Part shown: in pieces, positions 42,201 through 51,306 of the stretch
Numbering within the stretch: the first letter of the stretch is position 1
How the letters are laid out: every line of letters begins with the position of its first letter
DNA from: Cercozoa sp. M6MM
Lineage: Eukaryota; Endomyxa: Ascetosporea
Direction: 5' to 3' (one strand)
DNA length: 64,000 nucleotides
Assembly (NCBI GenBank): GCA_040357565.1
Contig: JBDODJ010000047.1
Program-made: the position numbers and the translations under genes
Notes under the pieces: model-generated
Databases searched by the model: none
What the model saw: only the letters and a program-made list of their open reading frames with translations
What the model was told of the DNA's origin: nothing

Positions 42201-45111
42201 GCGGTTGAGTGCGGCGTCGCTGTCCAGAAACGGCGCCAGCAACGACAGCGACTGCAGTGCGCGCAGCTTCACCACGTCTGTTTTAGTTAAGGCGGCAGGA
42301 CAGGGGTACAACGTATGGTACATGTGGACACATCGGTACATATGAACACATGCTGTACCGTGCTGGACACTGCGCACATTGACGCAGATCAGCGTCGCGA
42401 ACAACTGGATCGGACTCCTACGGGGAGGGGGTAAAGGGTGTGTGTGTGCGGGGGAGGGGNNNNNNNNNNNNNNNNNNNNNNNNNNNNNNNNNNNNNNNNN
42501 NNNNNNNNNNNNNNNNNNNNNNNNNNNNNNNNNNNNNNNNNNNNNNNNNNNNNNNNNNNAGGGGGGGGGGGGGGATAAGGGGGTAAACTACTTGGAACGC
42601 CGCATCTCCGACCACATTGGATCTTCCAGACTGGTACACATGAACACACACACATGTGCATATGGACAGACCGATTGGTTAAAATGATCGTGGATACCTG
42701 TACTCCTGCGGCCGAAGCGACACCGGTCGACGCGGCGGCGTCAGCGGCAGCGGACGCTCCGCGCGGAAGCGGTTTGATCGCAGTCTCTTACTTAAAGCAG
42801 CGTTGTTGGTGTTGTTGTTTAAGGCTGCTTTGTCGTCGTTGTCAAGGAGTCGCTGCTGCAGCTCGGCGATCTTGTGCTGCATCGACTCCAGTCGCTGTCG
42901 AATGAAGGCGTCCTCCTGCACACACAGAGTGACCACTCACTTAGGGAATTTAGATCTGATCACGCAGTGTGACCACTTGGAGATCACTGAGTGACCACGT
43001 GCTAACTCAGTCAATGGTGGCACGTGTGTCTGTCAGTACCATGGACTTGCTGCGAGCGGCAGCTTGCGTCTCGTGCGACTTGTGCTGTTGGGGGGGGGGG
43101 GTAGGGGTAGGGGTAGGGGTAGAGGGGGTAATGGGGGGGGGGGGGAACCTGGTGCTGCGCGCCCAGCAGGTCGTAGCCCTCGATGCGGTGCAGCAGAGCG
43201 CCGAGCGACTTGGCCACCGTCTTGATGCGACTGTCCGGCGACGCGAACTGCGGCAGCGCCAGCTGACTGCTCACACGTGTGCCACTTGATCCACCCAAGT
43301 GACCCACCCAAGTGATCACTCAGTGACCACTCAAGTGACCAGTCATTGACCATGTGATCGAGCACGTGCAGAGTGTACCGAAAGATGTCGAAACACACAT
43401 TGAAAGAGCGCGGGAAGATGCCCTGATCGGCGATGCCTGCGCACGTGGTCACTCAGTCACATGCCAACTCACTCAGTCAGGTGCGACCCCAGTCACTCAG
43501 TAAGAAGGTACCACTGCTCCAGTACTCGAGTGCACTCTTGCGCTTCGCCGGGTCGCGCTGTGTCATGTCGCGGACCTACGTGCGGGGTGCGGGGGTAAGG
43601 GAGGAAATGGGGAGGGAAAGAGGGGAGTAAAGGTAGGGGAAAGAGGACCAGATCACGCAACGCCGCGTCCTCGATGGAATTGAGAACACTGTCGCGCGTG
43701 TCTGTGCCTACAAGGACGGTAAGGGGAGGGTAAAGGGGCAAGGTAAAGGGGTAAGGTAAAGGGGTAAGGTAAAGGGGTAAACTGCAGTACCGTCCTTGTA
43801 GGCGAGGAGCTTGGGCAGATCAAAGAGCGCTTTGCCTGTACACCCCAAGTGACTCATGTGACCCCCAGTGACCCACGTGATCACTCAGATGATCCCCAGT
43901 CATAACAGAGTGATCACGTACCGTCAGTCAGCACCTCGCAGATCACGCAGCCGACGCTGAAAATATCCATCGCCGACGTCAGCTTCTCCTCGCCTGAGGG
44001 GGAAAGGCGGGGGGTAAAGGGGTAAAGGGGTAAAGGGGTAAAGGGGTAAAGGGGTAAATGGGGTCTGGGGAGGGGTAAATTACCAGGCTCGAAGCGTTCA
44101 GGCGCCACGTAGCAGCGCCTCCGCGCGGAAGCACCGGCGAAGAAAAAGTGAAAGTCGGCCGGATTGTCCGCCGGCAGCCGCACCTGGGGTAAGGGGTAAG
44201 GGGGGAGGCAAAGGGGTAGGGTAGCATACCGGCTTGTAGGCCTCTCCCGTGCCGTCACACAGCATGAGCCAGTGCCTGCATATTGGTACAGATGGACATA
44301 TGTACAAGTACTATAAGAGGTGGGGGGGGGGTAAAACTAAAGTACCACGTGGTGAGCAGCACGTTCTCGCTTTTGACGTCGCCGTGGAACATGTCGGCCC
44401 CGGGGAATGGGCGGGGAACATTTTCCCCCCCCCCCTTTTTAACCCCCCCCCCCTCTTTGCCCCTTCCATACCCCCGTCTTTATCCCCAGATGCTCGAGTG
44501 TACCTGTGCAATAGCACGCAGCAGTTGGTACACGAGCCAGCGTTTCTCCAGGTCAGACAGCGGTCCGCTGGCACGTCGGTCGTGCAGTCGGTCGAACAAT
44601 GACCAGGTCTGCCCATCAGGTACGGAACATTTGTACCCCTATGTGTACAGAACCACATTGGTACCATGTACGGCCTCGCAAAGAACACGGCCTTTGGTGT
44701 CTCGGCCACACGCGTGTGCGGCAGCACGCTCGGCATTTTCTCCACCGACTGAATAAGGGGGGGGGGGTAAATAGCAGGTGGGGGTAAAGGAGGGCAGATG
44801 CGGTGTGTGAATGAATGGTAACAGGTGACATGACGGTTGCGTACCCACTTGGCACGCCGTTCCTCCAGTGCACTGATCTGCGAGGACAGGTCAGCAGTCA
44901 AGTCGCGTCGCACGTGCACCTTCACCGTCAGCATCGGCACGTGTGCACCGCCACTGGCCTCAGGGCTCTCGTCCCAGCAGCGGAACGTGTCCGCCAGTCG
45001 GCCGCGCCCGAGCTCGTTGTCCACGCGGATGTGCGCGAACCCGCGCGGACGTGCCTGCCCCAGCGCCGTGCGCGCATCCGTTGCCGCAGGAATCACGAGC
45101 TGATTGCCCAT
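34729..45111 (-). CDS. VPS15: VPS15/PIK3R4, regulatory kinase-like subunit of the class III PI3-kinase
   Basis: Scaffold of the VPS34 lipid-kinase complex in endosomal sorting and autophagy. MGNQLVIPAA at 45111 has the N-myristoylation Gly2. Kinase-like domain: HGDVKSENVLLTTW near 44375, LMLCDGTGEAYKP near 44265-44230 (CDG where family members have TDF), ADFHFFFAG, then RRRCYVAPERFEPG near 44110, MDIFSVGCVICEVLTDGT near 43960, and LFDLPKLLAYKDG near 43820-43790. The middle region is made of HEAT-like helices (GAVSLLTDLLRSVVV near 42040, VVKLRALQSLSLLAPFLD near 42250). The C-terminal WD40 propeller includes IAKIWSSAPGT near 36770, FDMLSGEARG near 36450 and the last blade LVLTSDRAGVVKLWC, stop 34729. 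About forty small exons. Introns belong to a few repeat families, and two hold 100-N gaps. Exon joins in the middle are only partly checked. Confidence 0.93.
36241..36285. repeat. (GT)n array abutting gap
   Basis: GT array running into the 100-N gap in a VPS15 intron (sense strand CA). Confidence 0.95.
36286..36385. other. assembly gap (100 N)
   Basis: Exactly 100 Ns between a GT array and a G-run, in a VPS15 intron. Confidence 0.99.
40117..40202. repeat. intronic repeat, CACGTGCTCACTCAGTGA family
   Basis: Three tandem copies of cacgtgctcactcagtga, each followed by a variable ccac/tcac piece, filling one VPS15 intron. Related strings occur in other VPS15 introns at 38466-38550, 41255-41350, 41530-41610, 41715-41800, 42090-42160, 42920-43030, 43270-43370, 43437-43510 and 43845-43920. 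Confidence 0.85.
42460..42559. other. assembly gap (100 N)
   Basis: Exactly 100 Ns between G-rich sequences in a VPS15 intron. Confidence 0.99.
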
Positions 45112-46248
45112 GACTGCACACACAAGGAACAATCAAGCCCTTTTACTGCCTGATCACAACATCATATTGCTCACACACGATGCTCTGGCCTAGAAACCTA
45201 CCTTCGCGCCAATATATATTCTTTGTACAGCTGTGCACACGCCTAGGCCTCTCGATACTGTACGTTGAAACAGGATTTTTCTTAAGGTGCGATCTACTTT
45301 CTTGGACGATTTCACTTGTCCTATCACTTTAACAGGACACGACGGAGGTGTGCGATTGATCCGAGATGCTTAATGGTCCTAGCATAAGTGTTTAAACATA
45401 TGGTGACCCATGACCTGTGTTGGTTGACGCAGGCAGCAGCTCAAAACAGTAAAGTGCCCTGGACCCGAGACAAAGTAACTTACCTGGATCATTGCGGGGT
45501 TGGGTGATCACGCAGGCCCTCCCCGTAGCGCTGAGCAGGGCCTCCTGCACTTGGTCGTCTGTGACGCGTTCACCTCGCCTTCGGGTGTCGTGGTGATTCT
45601 AATCTCTACAGCGGGATCGGCGAGCTAGTCTCCTGGTCCTGGACCTCCCCTTCTTTTTTGTTTTGCCGCCCGGGCCGGGGCCGTGCCGTTACCGACGAGC
45701 CGCACACAGTGCAGCCCATCAAGATAATCTTCCTGAACTCCCATGTTTAGAAGTAAGCTAGCGAAACAGTTCGATTTTCTTCAGCACGTCGCCAAACAGC
45801 GCGAGCCATGGCAGATGGCCTGAACTAAATCCTCTGAATTGATGGAGTGATCGATCGTCCATACATCGATCGATATGGGTGCTAAAACCCCAAGCTCCGT
45901 ACAAGCTAGAAGGTATGGCACGGCGTCGCGATCTTCTGACCACGGCGGTGAATTAAATTTAAGTTTAATGCAACTCCCAACGAGAGAATTGGGTACCTGA
46001 TCGGAGCACCCGTGGTTGCGTGGATCGCTGATCGTATCGTTAGTACCAAGCACGTGGCTGGTTTGAAACGAAACGAAACGATCCAGTCGGTCAGTTGCAG
46101 CCGTTTTGCAATCGCACGTGCCTGTTTTTGCAGGAGGTACCGAGTGAGAGAACAGCGCTCGCTCCGGTTCGCGTCGAACTCACACCACTCATCTTTTGTT
46201 GTTTTTGCCTTGTTCCTCTTTAGTTTCTTCTCTAGTGCGCTCAACAGC
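45112..46248. other. intergenic region with a U1-like RNA locus
   Basis: Between the VPS15 start (minus) and the Cys-rich secreted gene (plus). Apart from the U1 candidate at 45477, minus-strand frames at 45781-46053 and 45906-46250 look weakly protein-like, but I could not join them into a credible gene. Confidence 0.5.
45477..45650 (+). ncRNA. candidate U1 spliceosomal RNA
   Basis: Starts with AACTTACCTGG, the U1 5' end that pairs with 5' splice sites. A stem CGGGG/CCCCG with inner GGG/CCC then closes a loop TGATCACGCAGG, close to the U1-70K loop consensus GATCANGAAG. Next a stem GGCC/GGTC presents TCCTGCACTT, resembling the U1A loop ATTGCACTCC. A third hairpin has the CCTT loop (ACCTCG/CGGGT). 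The expected Sm site is weak (gattctaatctc). Ends are estimated. It fits the gene-free space and the intron-rich genome, but the weak Sm site keeps confidence moderate. Confidence 0.55.
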
Positions 46249-47112
46249 ATGAAGCTTGTGTTGACTACGTTGTTGGCTGCGTCGAGTGCGCTCGCTGCCT
46301 CCTGCGCCTCTCATTCGGTACTACCTCCAGTCGCTGGACCTCGCCTCGTTACTCGTTATTGACTGGATGCACTCTTGTTTCCGATCAGGCGACCTTCTCC
46401 TCGGGCAGCAGTGAGTTCACTCTGCGCGGCGCCATGACCGTACTGCATTCTCACCTTCCCTCCTTCAATCCCCAGAGTTCCTGCCCCGACAGGAACCACC
46501 GGCACAATAAACTTACAATGAATGGCTCTCTCACTGAGCAGGACTGCATCGCTGACACCGTCGACGACATTGGCAAGCAACAGCGCTGCACTGCCGTGCT
46601 GCACGAGACTCCTGCAGGACAGTACGCGGTCACGTGCTACGAGCATTAGTGTAGGTTTACTATATTCGATATGTTCGATCTCACACACACACACACGCAC
46701 TTCCCGGACTCGAGCTGAATTCAGCTGCTAAATATATATCACCTTGCCCCCCCCACACACCTCCTCTGTCAATTTCCCCTTGTTCAGCGTCGTGCCCTGC
46801 CAACCAGTCTGTCGCCGCCACTGCCGCTGGCGTTCCTTCCACTGATGTCGTGCTTCACGCTGCTTGGTACCGTGCACACACTCTCAAATCTGGCCCTACT
46901 GTCAGTTTACCTTGCCCATGTTTCGACAGCGGCACTCAAGGCCAGTCGCTGACGTCGCCGTACGGAGGTCGCCAACACGTGTGTCGCAAGGTCTGTATGT
47001 TTCCTTTCAGTTTACTGTATCTAAGCTCAGTTGAAGTGTTATTTTGACTGCTTGGCGCGGCAGCTCGTGCGGCCTTCTACAGTCACTCCATTACGTTCTC
47101 ATACGGTGCGTT

Positions 47113-47172
<60 letters not shown>

Positions 47173-47718
47173 CCACTGTGTCATCTGCTATCGTGCGTGT
47201 ATGGATAGTGCCGCCGGGCGAGGACTACGTCGAAAAGTGCCTGTCGATGTGCGCTACCGCCGAAGCGCTGAACCCGACGAACGAGAAACTCGACCGCATT
47301 CTCCTGTCCTCCAACGGCTCGAGCAAGTATTTACTTACTTTTATTTTCATTTCCAGCATGCCTGTAAATTGATGTGATATGCAAACTGCAGTGATGTCAA
47401 GTGCTTCTGCGCCACTGCCGCGGTACCTTTGATTGACTCTACTGAAGTCGTGCCAGTCGGTTGAACGAAAGGGGTGTATGTGTGACGTATGCAGAACACG
47501 GAAGCCAACGTGCTTGGCACCTGTGCGTACAAGGACGTACGTTTCTTCGCAGTTTGTCTCAGTGTCCACATGTATCTTCCCTTGCCTTTGTGCAGTGCCC
47601 GATTGCGCCGGGCTCGTGGTACCAGGCCAAGTGCGGCGACGGACTCGGCGACGTCCCGTACTACAACACGCACCAGGAAGTCACCGTGTACACCAACACC
47701 ATGGCTGTGTCGTCGTAA
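46249..47718 (+). CDS. secreted Cys-rich protein, unrecognised
   Basis: Signal peptide MKLVLTTLLAASSALAASC at 46249. Clear exons: ATFSSGSSEFTLRGAM (near 46390-46435); SSCPDRNHRHNKLTMNG to AVTCYEH (46472-46647); ARAAFYSHSITFSY (near 47063-47105); PPGEDYVEKCLSMCATAEA (near 47211-47325); DVKCFCATAA (near 47393); ANVLGTCAYKD (near 47508); and CPIAPGSWYQAKCGDG to TNTMAVSS with stop 47718. Paired Cys spacing suggests a disulfide-bonded extracellular domain. The joins between 46649 and 47060 are ambiguous: the apparent exon PANQSVAATAAGVPSTDV (near 46800) does not fit the phase of its upstream neighbour, so there may be two genes, an unusual splice, or a frameshift. A (GT)n array sits in one intron. 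Confidence 0.6.
47115..47171. repeat. (GT)n microsatellite
   Basis: About 28 GT units with one interruption, inside an intron of the Cys-rich secreted gene. Confidence 0.95.
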
Positions 47719-48783
47719 ACGAGACCCCCTCCAACCTATACGCAAGCTTCAGCCGGAGTCGAACTGCCGTGCCGGCACCTGTGAACGTGAATGCGATACT
47801 GTTACATGTATGGACTTGATACCGCAGCCCTCTCAGATAGGGATCAGACCTTGGTAAATTGAGGGTACTTTGCCAGTCATACAAAAATCTAAGGAACGTT
47901 AGAAATCTGTTCTTGGCGGGAGAGTGGCCGAGTGTCAGTTTGAAAGAGTGGATCACCCCAACGTTCAGTTGGGCGGCAAAGCACTGGTGCACGGGCATGA
48001 AACCCGTCAGATGATTTTATTGAGTGGCGTGAAGTAAGGAACAAGGAACAAGGAGGGCCTCTAGAAAGGCGCAGGACGGGCAGAAGTGAGACAACTGGTC
48101 CTGGAGAGATCAGAATACCCTGGTCGAGAATGAGCCCTTCTTTGAGTTTAGCTTCAGGAGCTTGCTCAAGGCTTCCCTACTCAAACACAGGTGTAGGTTT
48201 TTTGTAAGTTGTTACGGCATAGAGTTTCTCAACCAGTCAAGTTTTCATTTGACTACTCGTCAGCGCGGACGATCAAATCTAAACCAGTGTGGTTTATAGT
48301 GAAGGATTTGTTTTGCTAGGTATCTCCTGCATTACATCCTGAGGCTTCCACCTTGCATTGTCAAGTGTTGTGCAGACCTGACTTCCTAGCTTGGGTCAAG
48401 CTTTCTACAGCTCACGCACTTTGACTGCAGGTATCTCTTCTCCAGTTTCCTTCTACGGAGCTCTTGTCCCTTCGCACTTGATACGTTCTGTCGTGATAGT
48501 GCCTGGGCTGTTCTTTTTAATTGCCATCAACAAGCATTCAAGCTTTCGACGACCTTTTCTACAAGGGTATGTCTTCTAATCCTCCGCATCGACGCCATTC
48601 TAACTGACGTTATACTTCCTTTATTTAGTCGTCTTCAATACCTTAGTTACTGGTTTCCATACCGTAACAAAGTCCTAAAGTGGCTTCTGCCCGGATACAG
48701 TAGATCATGCTGTCACAAGCTTGAGTTCAACTTTAAGTGTCGCTTCCGAGTCAAGTCAGACGAGACGGATGTCGATTAAAAAA
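47719..48783. other. intergenic with dispersed repeat copy 2
   Basis: Between convergent stops. The first part is the dispersed repeat (47820-48129). The remainder (48130-48783) is A/T-richer, with no supported gene. Confidence 0.55.
47820..48129 (+). repeat. dispersed 300-bp repeat, copy 2
   Basis: Homologous to 26403-26692 in the same orientation relative to the plus strand. It has an extra segment able to pair (ccaacgttcagttgg) and a hairpin acgggcatgaaacccgt that copy 1 has lost. GAGTGGCCGAGTG matches a pol III box A. Conservation is highest in unpaired-looking blocks, which would fit an RNA or a SINE. Confidence 0.85.
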
Positions 48784-49967
48784 TTATTCACTTGACTGCA
48801 GTTCACTTTCAGTCGAACTTGGGGAGTCGGAAGATGAGTCAGAAAAAAACAGCAAATGCGTCGGAAGCAGACACGCTCCGTCGAAGTAGTAGTACCTGCC
48901 GGGATATATTTCTCGAGCTGAACACAAAAGAAACAGATTGCACCGAGTGGCTCGCGAACTATGCGTGTCACAAACAACGTCGTATCTCCTTCCCGTCTCT
49001 TCTCTGCTCAAATCAGCGAAGTGCGTACATTAAGAAATGTGTGAGCAGCGTGCGTACCTCACAGGAGGCTTCAACAAAGGTGGGGTGTTTTCGTCAAACT
49101 CTTTCGAATCCACGTGCAGCGTGGCGCCCACCACGCCTGTGGCAACAACGCAGGTTCTGACGTCGTCAGATCGGCTCAGCAAACTCTTCTTTCGCGTTTG
49201 CCACATGTCTTCTCTGTCAGCACAAATAGGAAGGATAAGCACGCCCTGGTATGATCAGTGAACTGACTCAGAAGATTGCACCCAGCTTCATGATCGAGCG
49301 CGCAAAAGTGTCGCGCCAGTCTTGCACTGTCTGTTAAGTGCACTGCCTCGGCCACGTGACAGTGTGATGGTTCACTAAAACACCAGCGTGTACAGGGACG
49401 TATACGCACATCAGATAAATGGGATCGGTACCTTGCGTGAACCGGTGAGGAAAAACGCGCGTCGAAACCCAGGGCAGCAATGACTGGAACATGCGTTCGC
49501 TGTGTACCGTGCAGCAGGACCTTTTGAAAAACCTGTTCTTCCTGCGAGAGTCGTTCACAATATGTCAGTGGTAACAAGAAACAAAAAGAAGGGAGTATTT
49601 ACTAATCCGTCGCGTGACAGAAGTAGTTCTGTGCGACGCAGTGCGAACTCAAACTGCCGCTGTAGCACATCATTGTGCACGCTTGCCACACCTGAAACGT
49701 CGTTGCGACTTAAAGCATTTAGACTTGATCTCACACCTCAGACGTACCAAGGAGATGCGACTCGTTCAGTTCCACTTGCTTGCACAGTGCGCGCACTTCT
49801 TCGCGGCCAGGAGCACTCAACCTCACTTCTGGACTCAGCCTCTGCGTTGACATCAACACTCCACACCTGCCACTACCTGTACAGAAGCTAGAAGTGCGAT
49901 TCACCCTCAGCGAGTCGAGGAACAATGAGTGCGCAAGCTCAAGTCCTTTGCGTCCAAGATCCCGCAT
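48784..49967 (-). CDS. uncharacterised intracellular protein
   Basis: Exon pieces on the minus strand: MRDLGRKGLELAHSLFLDSLR (49967 on), RLSPEVRLSAPGREEVRAL with QVELNESHLL (near 49850-49750), ASVHNDVLQRQFEFALRRTEL (near 49690-49630), RLSQEEQVFQKVLLHGTQR (near 49545), WVSTRVFPHRFTQ, VVATGVVGATLHVDSKEFD (near 49130), FVTRIVREPLGAICFF (near 48970), and an acidic Ser-rich tail SDSSSDSPSSTESELQSSE with stop at 48784. Mostly helical. The 5' end is not fixed: coding-like sequence continues to about 50200, but I could not join it without a stop. No family recognised. Confidence 0.5.
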
Positions 49968-50339
49968 CTGTCTGCCAAAAATTGAAATTAATCATCGATC
50001 GGATCGCGCGATACAAGCACAAATTTAAAAACTACCAAAGGCTGAACTGCGGTAGCGGACCGCCACTGCACCCGTTCGCACAAGCGAAATCAACATCGCG
50101 CAACGATGACCCGTCGGTCCGATAAATAATAAATAAAATCCATTGAGCGACTTTTTGGCACAAGCGCCAGCGTGACGTAGCGCACGCTGTTCCAGTGTTT
50201 GTTTGGTATGTTTTCTTGCACTAATATGCCTCATGGTGGCGGTCACGGGGATGATAAATTCACAATAAGAATTATTGTATTATTGTTTTGCTATGTTTGT
50301 CTCAAGTTGGTTTTCGTGCAGTGTGCTGCCGCTAGCAAA

Positions 50340-51273
50340 ATGAGCGACTGGTTTTCGCGTGACTCTCATTTCACCCGACACGGTGGTACGTTCAGATTGG
50401 CATGATTACGTGCTGTATGTCTAAGTCTATTATGTTCTTGTCTCAAGCAGGAGAGGAACTGGAGCGCGAGCGACGCAGACTGCGTGAGCGACAAGAACGA
50501 GAGGTGCCAGCAAACTCCTTTTGTGCAGTTTTAAGGTGCGTGTTTGCCATGTTATGAGTGTTTGACAGCGCGACAAAGTGCGTCGCGAGGCTCGTCGACG
50601 CGAACGGCAGCGTGTACGTTCCTTCCTCCTTGTGTATGTGTATGTGCGTGTGTGTGTGTTGCTTTGTGACACAGCACTGTATGGCAGGGACCCGTGCTGC
50701 CAAAGTTCCTGGCGGAAGCAGCTCTGGCAGCGGCGCGCAAAAGCAGCGACAGCGACAAGAGCGACGCCGACAAGAACAAGAGCGGCTTGGAAGGTGCGTG
50801 TGTGTGTTGTCTGTGTCTATGTGTCTCTGTGTATGTCTAAGGATACGGTGTGTTCCCACAGACAAGACTTCGTTCGCTGCACGTTTCGCGTCGTCGAAAC
50901 CTGCCCAGGTAGGACAGGTCATAGATTAGGTCATGCCTGTGCGTCCGCGCGGATAGTGATGCCCCCCCCCCCTGTAGGTGCCTCAACGTCGCAAGCGCGG
51001 TCTCATTTCGATCAGCGATTCCGAGTCAGAGTCCGACGACTCTGACGCGTAGGCTTACCCCCTACCCCTCCTCCTTTACCCTCTACCCCCTTCTCCTTTA
51101 CCCTACCCCCTTCTCCTTTACCACTACCTCTACCCCCCTTACCTCCTCACCCTTCCCCCTTACCTCCTCGCCCCTTACTCCCTACCCCTTACCTCTTTAC
51201 CCCGTACCCCCTTACCACCAGGGAGCAACCTCTGCCGAAGAAGCAAAAACAAGCGGAAGTGGCGGCGACGAAA

Positions 51274-51306
<33 letters not shown>

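Noticed and set aside
45906-46250. Minus-strand gene (LLSALEKKLKRNKAKTTKDE) overlapping the start of the Cys-rich gene
   Set aside because: Its exons could not be joined without stops, and it runs antisense to a clear signal-peptide exon and its 5' UTR.
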